Origin: an uncultured Bacteroidota bacterium
GTDB taxonomy: Bacteria; Bacteroidota; Bacteroidia; Chitinophagales; Chitinophagaceae
DNA: 53,665 nt
Direction: 5' to 3'
Assembly: GCA_903904855.1 (NCBI GenBank)
Contig: CAIVEH010000112.1
Coordinates: 1-53,665 of the forward strand
Position 1 is the first letter of the stretch, and every line of letters begins with the position of its first letter. The translations under genes and the position numbers were made by a program. The notes beneath the pieces are model-generated. The model was not told where the DNA came from. It ran no database searches and saw nothing but the letters and a program-made list of their open reading frames with translations. This document shows, in pieces, positions 9,562 through 17,278 of this stretch.

Positions 9562-10479
9562 TCAAAGGCTCATCTTATCCATTATCCTTTCCAGGTCCTC
9601 ATCACTGTAAAACTCAATCACAATATTCCCCTTTCCGGTCTTCTTGCGATCCAGTTTCACCCGCGTACTGAAATGAGAAGCCATATTATCTTCAATGCGC
9701 TTATAGGCCGGCGGTAGTTTTGCAGCCGCTGTCTTTGGTGTAGCCGCAGGTTTCTCTACACTCATATCTTTCACCATCTGCTCCACCTGCCTTACCGAGA
9801 GGCCACGCTCCATGGTTTCACGGAAAACATACAGTTGCTGGTCTATATGCTCCAGGCCTATTATAGCCCTTGCATGGCCCATTGTCAACTGGCTGTCGCG
9901 CACCGCTTTCTGTATATCTGGTGGCAGTTTCAGCAGACGCAGATAGTTGGCTACAGTGCTACGCTCCTTCTTCATGCGTTCAGATACCTGCTCCTGTGTC
10001 AGTCCGCATTCATCCATCAACTGGCGATAGCTCAGCGCTATTTCTATCGCATTCAGGTTCTCACGCTGCAGGTTTTCCAGCAGGGCCAGTTCCAGCATAC
10101 CCTGGCTGTCGGTAGTACGTACATACGCAGGTATATCCGCTATTCCTGCCATTTTACTGGCACGGACCCGCCGTTCACCCGATATCAGCTGATACCGGTT
10201 ATGCCCCACTTTCACAACAGTGATAGGCTGTATTATATCATGCAGCTTTATGCTTTCCGAAAGTTCCCTCAGCGCCTGTTCATCAAAGTCGTGCCTCGGC
10301 TGGCTTGGGTTCACCTCTATCTGGTCAAGTGGAATGCGTGCAGTTCCCGCAGTATTTGTTTGTCCGCTCACAGCAGGCACACCTTCCTTTACACCCTGCA
10401 GGTCTTCATCAATGTTATCCAGCAGTGCGCGGATACCTTTTCCTAAACCTTGTTTTTTACTTGCCTGCGCCATGCTCAT
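9562..10479 (-). CDS. parB: ParB/Spo0J-family chromosome partitioning protein
   Basis: A 305 aa protein with the ParB/Srx CTPase domain (about residues 50-140: IPLDQIEVNPSQPR, then the nucleotide-binding GERRVRAS motif and ENLQRENLNAIE). The KorB-like helix-turn-helix for parS follows (about 150-235: GLTQEQVSERMKKERSTVANY, TMGHARAIIGLE). A C-terminal dimerisation segment has a basic RKKTGKGNIVIEFYSDEDLERIM pattern. ParB loads onto parS sites near the origin and works with ParA and SMC in segregation. The start overlaps the parA 3' end by 23 bp, so translation is probably coupled. A second ATG two codons in (MAQASKK) is an alternative start. Length and motif order are normal for the family. 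Confidence 0.95.
   Translation of the reverse strand: MSMAQASKKQGLGKGIRALLDNIDEDLQGVKEGVPAVSGQTNTAGTARIPLDQIEVNPSQPRHDFDEQALRELSESIKLHDIIQPITVVKVGHNRYQLISGERRVRASKMAGIADIPAYVRTTDSQGMLELALLENLQRENLNAIEIALSYRQLMDECGLTQEQVSERMKKERSTVANYLRLLKLPPDIQKAVRDSQLTMGHARAIIGLEHIDQQLYVFRETMERGLSVRQVEQMVKDMSVEKPAATPKTAAAKLPPAYKRIEDNMASHFSTRVKLDRKKTGKGNIVIEFYSDEDLERIMDKMSL
9814..9829. promoter_or_regulatory. Degenerate parS-like 16-mer inside parB
   Basis: The sequence matches 13 of 16 positions of the widely conserved parS consensus (TGTTTCACGTGAAACA), but the central GT/GA is altered. Intragenic parS within spo0J is known from Bacillus. The match could also be chance, constrained by codons for V-F-R-E-T. 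Confidence 0.25.
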
Positions 10480-11281
10480 TATTTACCGGAATTTTATCCT
10501 GTTTTTTTAATTTGGTCATATTGTTTTTCTGCAGTATTTCCCTGGCCAGGTTCAGATAATTTACCGCGCCAGTACTCTCCGCATCATACAGCAGCGCCGG
10601 CATACCAAAGCTCGGAGCCTCGCCCAGCTTGGTATTGCGGTGCAGAATGGTATTGAATACCAGGTCGCCGAAATGGTTCTTGATCTCCTCCACCACCTGG
10701 TTGCTCAGGCGAAGGCGGCCATCATACATGGTCATCAGTATGCCCTCAATCTTCAGGTTCGAGTTGATCCTAGTCTGCACAATCTTAATCGTATTCAGCA
10801 GCTTGCCCAGCCCCTCCAGTGCAAAGTATTCGCACTGCACTGGTATGATCACGCTATTGGCAACCGCTAGTGCATTCACTGTTATCAGCCCTAGTGAAGG
10901 AGAACAATCAATGATGATGAAATCATAATTATCAAGCTCTGGCTCCAGTGCCTTGCGCAATACAAATTCCCTGTTGGGATGATTGATCAGCTCTATCTCA
11001 GCCCCCACCAGGTCCAGGTGGCTGGGCACCAGGTTCAGGTTTGGCGTCTGCGATTCCAGTATCACCTGGCTAGCCGGCATATCATTTACCATGCAGTCAT
11101 ACAGGCTCACCTGAATGTTCTTCAGATCAAACCCGTTGCCTGTAGTGCTGTTGGCCTGCGGATCTGCATCCACAAGCAATGTTTTATATTCCAGAACGGC
11201 AAAACTTGCCGCCAGGTTTATAGCGGTAGTAGTCTTCCCCACTCCGCCCTTCTGATTCGCTATTGCTATTACCTTTGCCAT
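10457..11281 (-). CDS. parA: ParA/Soj-family chromosome partitioning ATPase
   Basis: A 274 aa protein with the deviant Walker A motif KGGVGKTTTAINLAAS at residues about 11-26, the A' motif LVDADPQANST and the Walker B-like FIIIDCSPSLGLIT. All are diagnostic of ParA/MinD-type ATPases. It binds DNA non-specifically as an ATP dimer and is stimulated by ParB to move the origin region. The downstream partner parB overlaps its end, giving a canonical parAB operon on the minus strand. The 5' leader contains a GC-rich palindrome (11293-11306) close to the start codon. Confidence 0.96.
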   Translation of the reverse strand: MAKVIAIANQKGGVGKTTTAINLAASFAVLEYKTLLVDADPQANSTTGNGFDLKNIQVSLYDCMVNDMPASQVILESQTPNLNLVPSHLDLVGAEIELINHPNREFVLRKALEPELDNYDFIIIDCSPSLGLITVNALAVANSVIIPVQCEYFALEGLGKLLNTIKIVQTRINSNLKIEGILMTMYDGRLRLSNQVVEEIKNHFGDLVFNTILHRNTKLGEAPSFGMPALLYDAESTGAVNYLNLAREILQKNNMTKLKKQDKIPVNNEHGAGK

Positions 11282-11292
11282 ATACCCTAAAC

Positions 11293-11352
11293 CCCGCCGT
11301 GGCGGGCTTTACTTGTTATTCTTATTTTGTCTACCCCAAACCCCTGAAGGGG
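11293..11352. repeat. Two short GC-rich palindromes in the parA leader region
   Basis: CCCGCC-GT-GGCGGG (11293-11306) and CCCC-TGAA-GGGG (11341-11352) lie between the UPF0173 gene and parA. Read on the minus strand they follow the UPF0173 stop and could act as a weak terminator. The first could also fold in the parA 5' leader. A related CCCC-TTTA-GGGG palindrome occurs near 9537, after parB. Confidence 0.45.
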
Positions 11353-11407
11353 CTTCAATCATTATACTTAATTTCCAATTAAGTACCTGCCTGAACTGAA
11401 TTCTACC

Positions 11408-11435
11408 GCCAACTGTAAACTGCCAACTGTAAACT
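11408..11435. repeat. Perfect 14-bp tandem duplication next to the UPF0173 stop codon
   Basis: Two exact copies of GCCAACTGTAAACT lie head to tail, ending 3 bp from the stop codon of the minus-strand UPF0173 gene. Confidence 0.8.
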
Positions 11436-11438
11436 TGA

Positions 11439-12116
11439 CTACAAGGTAATCGTTTCTCCAATCTCAGGCAATATTAACTCTTTTCCCGCGGCTTTAAATT
11501 TATCCACAGCCTCCTGGTGATTGATCTTTATATACCCGAAAGTATCAAAGTGTACCCCGATTATTTTGCTGCATTGTATAAATTCGGCAGCTATCAGGGC
11601 ATCCTCTACATCCATAGTAAAGTTGCCGCCAACTGGCAATATCGCAAAATCAAGCTTTGCATATCGTGGCACCAGCTGCATATCCATAGTTACACAGGTA
11701 TCGCCGCTGTAGTAGAAATTATGCTCCTTGCCATGCACCAGGAAACCACCCGGATTACCGCCATAACTACCATCGGGCAGCGAACTGCTATGCGCCGCCG
11801 GCAAAAAATGCAGCTTCCCGAAATCAAAATGAGCCGACCCGAAATTCATCGGATGCCCGTTTTTTACGCCCTGGCTGCCCGCCCAGCTTACTAACTCATA
11901 GGCTCCAAGCACTTTAGCGTCAGTGCGCATTGCAATGCCTACCAGGTCGGCCACATGATCGAAATGAGCATGAGAAGCCAGTATAAAATCAGCTTCTATT
12001 TTATTCACATCAATATCCTTTGCCAGCTCATTACCACTGATAAACGGATCGAAAAGCAGTTTTATGCCCCCTGTTTCAACAGCGAAACAGGAATGGCCAT
12101 AGTAAGTAAATTTCAT
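11439..12116 (-). CDS. UPF0173-type metal-dependent hydrolase (metallo-beta-lactamase fold)
   Basis: A 225 aa protein beginning MKFTYYGHSCF, with the metal-binding HAHFDH motif near residue 71, a downstream H in PAAHSSSLPDG, the conserved YSGDT segment and a C-terminal GVHFDTFGYI. This is the UPF0173 branch of the metallo-beta-lactamase superfamily, cytosolic, with no firmly known physiological substrate. The frame stays open upstream to 12272, but the added 52 residues are hydrophobic, unlike the family and AT-rich. I therefore place the start at 12116, where family homology begins. It lies 158 bp upstream of parA on the same strand. Confidence 0.92.
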   Translation of the reverse strand: MKFTYYGHSCFAVETGGIKLLFDPFISGNELAKDIDVNKIEADFILASHAHFDHVADLVGIAMRTDAKVLGAYELVSWAGSQGVKNGHPMNFGSAHFDFGKLHFLPAAHSSSLPDGSYGGNPGGFLVHGKEHNFYYSGDTCVTMDMQLVPRYAKLDFAILPVGGNFTMDVEDALIAAEFIQCSKIIGVHFDTFGYIKINHQEAVDKFKAAGKELILPEIGETITL

Positions 12117-12483
12117 GTCTTTGGGAGATATTATTGAATGCAAAGTTAAACGGAAAATAGTTGATGCCGGATTAAAATAAAAGGGATTGTGGATAAAATG
12201 TTTTAGAAAGAATGGATTGATGACAGGGCATTTAGTGACTATTAAACTTGAAACAATATAATATGATTGCATAAATTAACACTATTAAATATGCTTATAA
12301 ATTGTAGTTATATCTTCCAAAAACAATAGCTAACCAGAACCCACCTGCCAGGAAAGGAGACACCTGGAGAATACAATAAACCAAAAAATATATTTCACAA
12401 ATCCCAAATCCAATCCCCAGATTCCATTTTCTACTTAAACTTATTATCTTTACTCAAGTCAAAACCAAAATTAAAATAAATTA

Positions 12484-13044
12484 ATGCCTGAACCCCAGGG
12501 CCCGATGGATGATCACCTGCTGGTGTCGTCATTCAAAAATGAAAAATTAAAAGATGCTGCATTTACCCAACTGGTCCGAAAATACCAGGAACGGCTGTAT
12601 TGGCATATCCGCCGCATGGTAGTGGAGCACGAAGACGCTAACGATATATTGCAGAATGTATTCATAAAAGTCTGGAAAAACCTGGGCGAGTTCCGCGAAG
12701 AATCCAATCTCTACACCTGGCTTTACCGCATTGGCACCAACGAGGCCCTCACCTGGATCGATCAGCAGAAACGCCGTTCTTCGGTATCAATAAGTGGCAA
12801 TGAAGATATGTTTGCCGAGAGGCTTACATCCCAGAAAGACTTTGACCCAAGCAAGATAGAGTGGAAACTGCAGCAGGCCATACATACGCTGCCCGATAAG
12901 CAAAAGCTGGTATTCAACCTGCGCTATTACGATGAAATGCCCTACGAAGAAATGGCCGGAGTTCTTGGCACCTCTGTGGGCGCCCTTAAAGCCTCCTACC
13001 ATCATGCAGTAAAGAAAGTGGAGGCATTTATTACAGGAAATTAA
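12484..13044 (+). CDS. RNA polymerase sigma factor, sigma-70/ECF family
   Basis: A 186 aa protein with a sigma region 2 (about residues 22-95: HEDANDILQNVFIKVWKNL, then SNLYTWLYRIGTNEALTWID, with the -10 recognition helix) and a region 4 helix-turn-helix (about 130-182: LPDKQKLVFNLRYYDEMPYEEMAGVLGTSVGALKASYHHAVKKV). Regions 1 and 3 are absent, as in ECF sigma factors. The next gene, 33 bp downstream, encodes a single-pass membrane protein, the usual position of an anti-sigma factor. A -7-like box TATCTTTA is present at 12445-12452. The signal sensed cannot be read from sequence. Confidence 0.93.
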   Translation: MPEPQGPMDDHLLVSSFKNEKLKDAAFTQLVRKYQERLYWHIRRMVVEHEDANDILQNVFIKVWKNLGEFREESNLYTWLYRIGTNEALTWIDQQKRRSSVSISGNEDMFAERLTSQKDFDPSKIEWKLQQAIHTLPDKQKLVFNLRYYDEMPYEEMAGVLGTSVGALKASYHHAVKKVEAFITGN

Positions 13045-13077
13045 ACTTTCAACCAGATAAATGGTCTTAATTACAGT

Positions 13078-13722
13078 ATGAAACGTGAAAATGAAATACA
13101 AAATGAATTGAACAATATATCAGCCACACTTGCTGCTATACCTCGTTCAATGCCATATAATGTACCTCCTCGATATTTTGAAAACTTCTCTTCTATAATC
13201 TCAGATGCTATTCAGAATTCAGATGCACCGGAAGTAATGCCCTCATGGAGTAAAACAATGCCCTACCCTGTTCCCGATCAGTATTTTAATGAGTTAACTA
13301 ATAATATATTAGCAGTTGCTAACCTTAGTGATTTTCAGGAAAACAATCCTTATGCAGCCCCATCAGGCTATTTCGAAACTCTGCCCGAAAAAATTCTGGT
13401 TGCCGCTAAAGCTTCAGAACCAGCAGTAAAAGAAACCAGAAAAATACCACTGAAACCTGGAATAGCTGTATTGCCAAAAAGATGGGCGGCAGCGGCTATT
13501 ATTCTTATTACAATCGGCCTGGGTGCATATCAATTTTTCTTTTCACAAGGCAGCAGTACTGACAAAATACTGGCGTCAGTACCCGCCAGTGAAATTCAGG
13601 AATACCTGAACCATAATTATATAATTGATGTGGATCACATTGTTGGCAGAAATGATATTAGCACCCTGCCTCTAGAAAATAATGAAATAGTAGAGTACTT
13701 GAATGAATCGGGCTGGGATTAA
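13078..13722 (+). CDS. Single-pass membrane protein, candidate anti-sigma factor
   Basis: A 214 aa protein. Residues about 1-130 are soluble and contain three spaced copies of a short motif: PYNVPPRYFENF, PYPVPDQYFNEL and NPYAAPSGYFETL, each followed by a helix with a terminal I-L/I-I. One transmembrane segment (AAAAIILITIGLGAYQFFF) lies near residues 135-155, followed by a short C-terminal region of about 60 residues with acidic ends (NNEIVEYLNESGWD). The position right after an ECF sigma gene and the N-in topology suggest that the cytosolic N-terminal part holds the sigma factor. It lacks the zinc-binding HxxxCxxC of ZAS-type anti-sigma factors, so the assignment rests on context. Confidence 0.75.
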   Translation: MKRENEIQNELNNISATLAAIPRSMPYNVPPRYFENFSSIISDAIQNSDAPEVMPSWSKTMPYPVPDQYFNELTNNILAVANLSDFQENNPYAAPSGYFETLPEKILVAAKASEPAVKETRKIPLKPGIAVLPKRWAAAAIILITIGLGAYQFFFSQGSSTDKILASVPASEIQEYLNHNYIIDVDHIVGRNDISTLPLENNEIVEYLNESGWD

Positions 13723-13772
13723 TGCCCCCGGAGATTTATTAAAAACAGAAGAATTTCGAAAGGTAAAATAAA

Positions 13773-14246
13773 ATGAAAAATATATTACTGGTCATATCAA
13801 TCCTATTATTTACATCCGGCCTTTGCGTAGCGCAGCGTGGTAAGGGCGAAGGTAAAGCACGGATTCATGCTGCAAAAATGGCTTATATTGTCGACAGATT
13901 GCAAATGTCTTCAAATCAGGCAGCTGGCTTTACCCCTCTTTATAATGATTACCTCAGAGATGTAAAAACAATCCGTGAAACTTTTTTCAGCAAATACAAA
14001 GGAGCCAATCCCGATCAGGCCGATGATGCCACATCCCGTCAGTGGCTCGATGATAACCTCGACTATCAGCAGCAGATTATAGAGCTGAAAAGACATTACA
14101 ACGAACGTTTTTTAAAAGTAATATCCCCTCAGCAACTCTCCGATCTTTACAAGGCCGAGCGAGAATTCAATCAGATGCTTATGCAACGTCTCCACCAGCA
14201 GCACAATGGCCGGGGTGGAAGATTTGGAAGAATGAATGGCAGGTAG
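13773..14246 (+). CDS. Small exported helical protein (Spy/CpxP-like size and layout)
   Basis: A 157 aa protein with a signal peptide (ending GLCVAQ near residue 20). The rest is almost entirely charged amphipathic helix, including KMAYIVDRLQMSSNQAAGFTPLYNDY and ISPQQLSDLYKAEREFNQML, then a His/Gly/Arg-rich tail (HQQHNGRGGRFGR). The spaced helix-turn pattern with ISPQQ resembles the LTxxQ motif of Spy/CpxP periplasmic chaperones, which act in envelope stress, though the motif is not exact. It is the third gene of the sigma factor operon (gaps 33 and 50 bp), which fits an envelope-stress regulon. It converges with hicA. Confidence 0.75.
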   Translation: MKNILLVISILLFTSGLCVAQRGKGEGKARIHAAKMAYIVDRLQMSSNQAAGFTPLYNDYLRDVKTIRETFFSKYKGANPDQADDATSRQWLDDNLDYQQQIIELKRHYNERFLKVISPQQLSDLYKAEREFNQMLMQRLHQQHNGRGGRFGRMNGR

Positions 14247-14291
14247 TGTGCAATAAACAGTTTGCTGTTTGCAAATACCGGTATAGTAAAA

Positions 14292-14531
14292 TTATACCAA
14301 CTGTTGTAATAACTCATCCCGATCAATCTGGAAATGACCTGCAACCATGCTTAATATGGTAGAGAGCGTACCGATTTTTAGAGGATCATGATTAGGAACG
14401 GTTACATGATGTTCACCATGCTGAAGTGTAGTCAGTCTGATGTGGCTGCCGGTTTGCCTGGTTGGTTCATAACCAAATTTTTTTAGACTTCTTATTAAAT
14501 CCTTCCCGCTTAAATCTCTCGGTAATTTCAT
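14292..14531 (-). CDS. hicA: HicA-type mRNA interferase toxin
   Basis: A 79 aa protein with the dsRBD-like HicA fold signature: SGKDLIRSLKKFGYEPTRQTGSH (residues about 8-30), the catalytic His in TGSHIRL, then HHVTVPNHDPLKIGTLSTILSMV. HicA toxins cleave mRNA and tmRNA when free of HicB. The gene starts inside the end of its partner (ATGA overlap, 4 bp), so translation is coupled with the antitoxin upstream. The size is normal and no key residue appears lost. Confidence 0.9.
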   Translation of the reverse strand: MKLPRDLSGKDLIRSLKKFGYEPTRQTGSHIRLTTLQHGEHHVTVPNHDPLKIGTLSTILSMVAGHFQIDRDELLQQLV

Positions 14532-14737
14532 ACAGCCATTACTTCATCTTTAACAAAATGCAAACGTATTAATTTAGGTAATTCATCTGGCTTATCGAAA
14601 TGGCAATGAACAGCATCTCGTATCATGATCCGCAATTCTTCAAGGGTGTCTGCTTCGGTAACAATCGACACTGATAAAGCTTTAGCTACATAACCTCCTT
14701 CATCACTTTCTTCCACCAAAAAAATAATTTCGTCCAT
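14528..14737 (-). CDS. hicB: HicB-type antitoxin, short form
   Basis: A 69 aa protein with the partial RNase H-like HicB fold: FLVEESDEGGYVAKALSVSIVTEADTLEELRIMIRDAVHCHF. The GGYVA strand and the TLEEL...I-x-DAV helix are typical. The C-terminal DNA-binding domain found in longer HicB proteins is missing (ends LHFVKDEVMAV), so autoregulation by this protein alone is doubtful. It precedes hicA, with a 4-bp overlap. Confidence 0.88.
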   Translation of the reverse strand: MDEIIFLVEESDEGGYVAKALSVSIVTEADTLEELRIMIRDAVHCHFDKPDELPKLIRLHFVKDEVMAV

Positions 14738-14931
14738 TGCAAAGATTTTTACAAAGTTAATTATTTAGCCCAATCTTATCAACCTCATATATTCATTAAT
14801 TAAGATTGTGCTTACATAATTCACCAATAAACACTATCGACTTTCTCAAATCCCCCTAATTCACCCCCCTCATACATTATTAATAGTGAACCTTACCTAT
14901 TACCTTTACAGCCTTATTTAAAAAATTCAGA

Positions 14932-17094
14932 ATGAAAAAATCAATTTTAGTATTACTTGCCGTATTTATGATGCTGGGTTCACGCGCCGATGAAGGCATG
15001 TGGATACCTATGCTGATAGGCAAAAACTATGACGAGATGGTACGCATGGGCCTCCGCCTCTCCGAAGAAGACCTTTACAACATCAACCACAGTAGCATGA
15101 AGGATGCCATTCTTCAGTTTGGTGGTGGCTGCACTGCTGAGATGATCTCAGAAAATGGCCTGCTGCTCACTAACCACCACTGCGGCTATGATGCTATAGC
15201 TACGTTGAGTACTGTAGATAAAAACCTGCTCGATAATGGATTCTTTGCCCATAACCTCAAGGAAGAGCTGCCTGCACAGGGTGTAACCGCCCTTTTCCTG
15301 GTAAGTATGGAGGATGTAACCAAAAAAGTAAAAGAAGCTGTGGGCAATGCATCAGGCGAAGAGTTCAATAAAAAATTCGAGGCTTTTGCTAAAGAAACTG
15401 AAGAAAAATCCGCCGAAAAGGGTAAATATGTAGCCAATGTAAAAAGCTACTTCAACGGCAACCAGTTTTTTCTTATCATCTATAAGCGCTACACCGATGT
15501 GCGCCTTGTAGGTAATCCGCCAAAAAGCCTCGGTAAGTTCGGCGGCGAAACCGACAACTGGATGTGGCCACGCCACACCTGCGACTTCTCCATGTTCCGC
15601 GTTTATGCCGACGAGAATAACCAACCAAAGGCATACAGCATTTCCAATGTACCTTACCACACCAAAAAGTTCCTGCCTGTTTCAGCTGCGGGTGTCAAAG
15701 AAGGCGACTTCGCTATGATCTTCGGATACCCTGGTCGTACCAACCGTTACGAAGTTTCTTATGGTGTTGATCTTTCAGTTAATGTTACCAATCCATCCAT
15801 AGTTGCCTGCCGCGACCTGCGCCTCAACATTATGCACCGCCATATGCTGGCCAGTAAGGTTACCTACCTGCAACTCACTTCGCTGTATGCCCGTATTGCC
15901 AACTACTGGAAGTACTTCATAGGCCAGACCGAACAACTGAAACGCCTCAATGTAATTGATAAGAAAAGAAAGGGCGAAGATGCATTCTCGGCATGGGAGC
16001 GCGAAAACCACCTCGACAATGGCCTGCTGGCTAAATTCAGTAAAATCTATGCCGATTATACCCCTTATGCCAAACATTCAGTCTACTACTCCGAATGTTT
16101 CCGGGCTTCTGCTCTAGCCCGTATGGCATCTTCAATGAAGCCTCTTTACGATGCTTATGAGCGCCATGCCAACGACAAACAGGGGATTTCCAAGGACACT
16201 CTTGACAAATATATCAATATGGCAAAATCGGGCTATCGTTCCAATACTAAGGAATTCGACCTGGGCACCGAAAAAGAAATGCTGGCAGAAATGACCGAAC
16301 TCTATTATAATAATGTACCCAAAGAACAGCTTCCCGATATTTATGCAAAGGTGATATTGAAAGGTAAAAAAGAAGGAACTAAAAAAATCTACTCCGATTA
16401 CTCGGCCTATGTATTCAGCCACACCTTCTTTGCCGACAGTAACAAATTTATGTCTTTCTGCAAAGCTCCTTCTTATGCTAAGCTGAAGAGCGATGCTGCA
16501 TTCCAGTATGCTCTGAGTTATGTAACCAATTACACCAAAAACTACCAGCCAAAAGTAGAAGCCTTCAGCATTCAGAAAGCCGACCTGGCCCGCCAGTACC
16601 TGAAGGAGATCATGGAGCAGAAAAACTTTAAAAACATGTATCCCGATGCCAATTCTACCATGCGTGTAACCTATGGCAAAGTACAGAGCTACGACCCCCA
16701 GGATGGCGTACACTTCAAATACTACACCACTATGGACGGGCTTATGGCCAAGTACAAACCAAATGATGAAGAATTTGATGTACCAACTGATCTGGTAAGC
16801 CTTTACAAAGCCAAAGACTATGGCCGTTGGGCCGATGCCGATGGCTCTCTGCATACCGACTTCCTCACTACCGATGACATTACCGGAGGCAACTCAGGCA
16901 GCCCGGTGATAAATGGGAATGGTGAACTTATAGGCGCCGCATTCGATGGCAACTGGGAAGCAATGAGCGGCGATATTGCCTTCGACAAAAAATACAAACG
17001 CACAATAGTTTGCGATATCCGCTACATACTCTTCGTAGTCGATAAGCTCGGTCATGCCGACAACCTGATTAAGGAAATGGATATACGGGAGTAA
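14932..17094 (+). CDS. S46-family dipeptidyl-peptidase (DPP7/DPP11 type, DPP7-like S1 pocket)
   Basis: A 720 aa protein with a signal peptide (ending LGSRA near residue 19), acting in the periplasm or on the surface. Catalytic residues by motif are H83 (LLTNHHCGYDA), D218 (MWPRHTCDFSMF) and S655 (GGNSGSPV). S46 enzymes release dipeptides from peptide N-termini and feed amino-acid metabolism. The residue 18 positions after the catalytic Ser is Gly (G673, in AFDGNW). In characterised enzymes Gly here goes with DPP7-like hydrophobic P1 preference and Arg with DPP11-like Asp/Glu preference, so this one is predicted DPP7-like. Cys217 replaces the Gly normally preceding the catalytic Asp (HTGDF), as far as I recall the family. 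Length is typical. A -7-like box TACCTTTA lies at 14901-14908, and a strong terminator follows the gene. Confidence 0.94.
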   Translation: MKKSILVLLAVFMMLGSRADEGMWIPMLIGKNYDEMVRMGLRLSEEDLYNINHSSMKDAILQFGGGCTAEMISENGLLLTNHHCGYDAIATLSTVDKNLLDNGFFAHNLKEELPAQGVTALFLVSMEDVTKKVKEAVGNASGEEFNKKFEAFAKETEEKSAEKGKYVANVKSYFNGNQFFLIIYKRYTDVRLVGNPPKSLGKFGGETDNWMWPRHTCDFSMFRVYADENNQPKAYSISNVPYHTKKFLPVSAAGVKEGDFAMIFGYPGRTNRYEVSYGVDLSVNVTNPSIVACRDLRLNIMHRHMLASKVTYLQLTSLYARIANYWKYFIGQTEQLKRLNVIDKKRKGEDAFSAWERENHLDNGLLAKFSKIYADYTPYAKHSVYYSECFRASALARMASSMKPLYDAYERHANDKQGISKDTLDKYINMAKSGYRSNTKEFDLGTEKEMLAEMTELYYNNVPKEQLPDIYAKVILKGKKEGTKKIYSDYSAYVFSHTFFADSNKFMSFCKAPSYAKLKSDAAFQYALSYVTNYTKNYQPKVEAFSIQKADLARQYLKEIMEQKNFKNMYPDANSTMRVTYGKVQSYDPQDGVHFKYYTTMDGLMAKYKPNDEEFDVPTDLVSLYKAKDYGRWADADGSLHTDFLTTDDITGGNSGSPVINGNGELIGAAFDGNWEAMSGDIAFDKKYKRTIVCDIRYILFVVDKLGHADNLIKEMDIRE

Positions 17095-17118
17095 TTAAAT
17101 TTCAAAATTATAATACTA

Positions 17119-17148
17119 AAAGCGGTGGGTTTACCTGCCGCTTTTTTT
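17119..17148 (+). terminator. Intrinsic terminator after the S46 peptidase gene
   Basis: A hairpin begins AGCGGTGGGT and closes with ACCTGCCGCT (10 pairs including two wobbles, 2-nt loop), followed by seven T residues. It sits 27 bp after the stop codon. Confidence 0.85.
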
Positions 17149-17240
17149 ATGCGTAAAAAGATATTGTCCCAGCATATTGCAGCTATTGAGCTAATGTGGC
17201 GATAGCACCATTTAAGTATTGAATAACTATGACGCAGTAG

Positions 17241-17278
17241 ATCCAAATCCCAAAATCCAAATCCCAAATCCCCAAAAA
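17241..17278. repeat. Short tandem tract (AAATCCC-type units) abutting the stop of the 2097 aa gene
   Basis: Imperfect tandem units of ATCCAAATCCCAAA end exactly at the stop codon of the minus-strand surface-protein gene. A similar AAATCCC tract occurs at 12398-12419, upstream of the sigma factor gene. Confidence 0.75.

Noticed and set aside
9835..10446. 203-codon open frame antisense to parB
   Set aside because: parB motifs on the minus strand are unambiguous, and the plus-strand product has no recognisable feature.
12117..12272. 52-residue N-terminal extension of the UPF0173 protein
   Set aside because: Family homology and size begin at the internal Met (12116); the extension is hydrophobic and AT-rich and looks non-coding.
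16132..16854. 240-codon open frame antisense to the S46 peptidase gene
   Set aside because: It is the complement of a well-supported gene, with Phe/Val/Gly-rich shadow composition and no motif.
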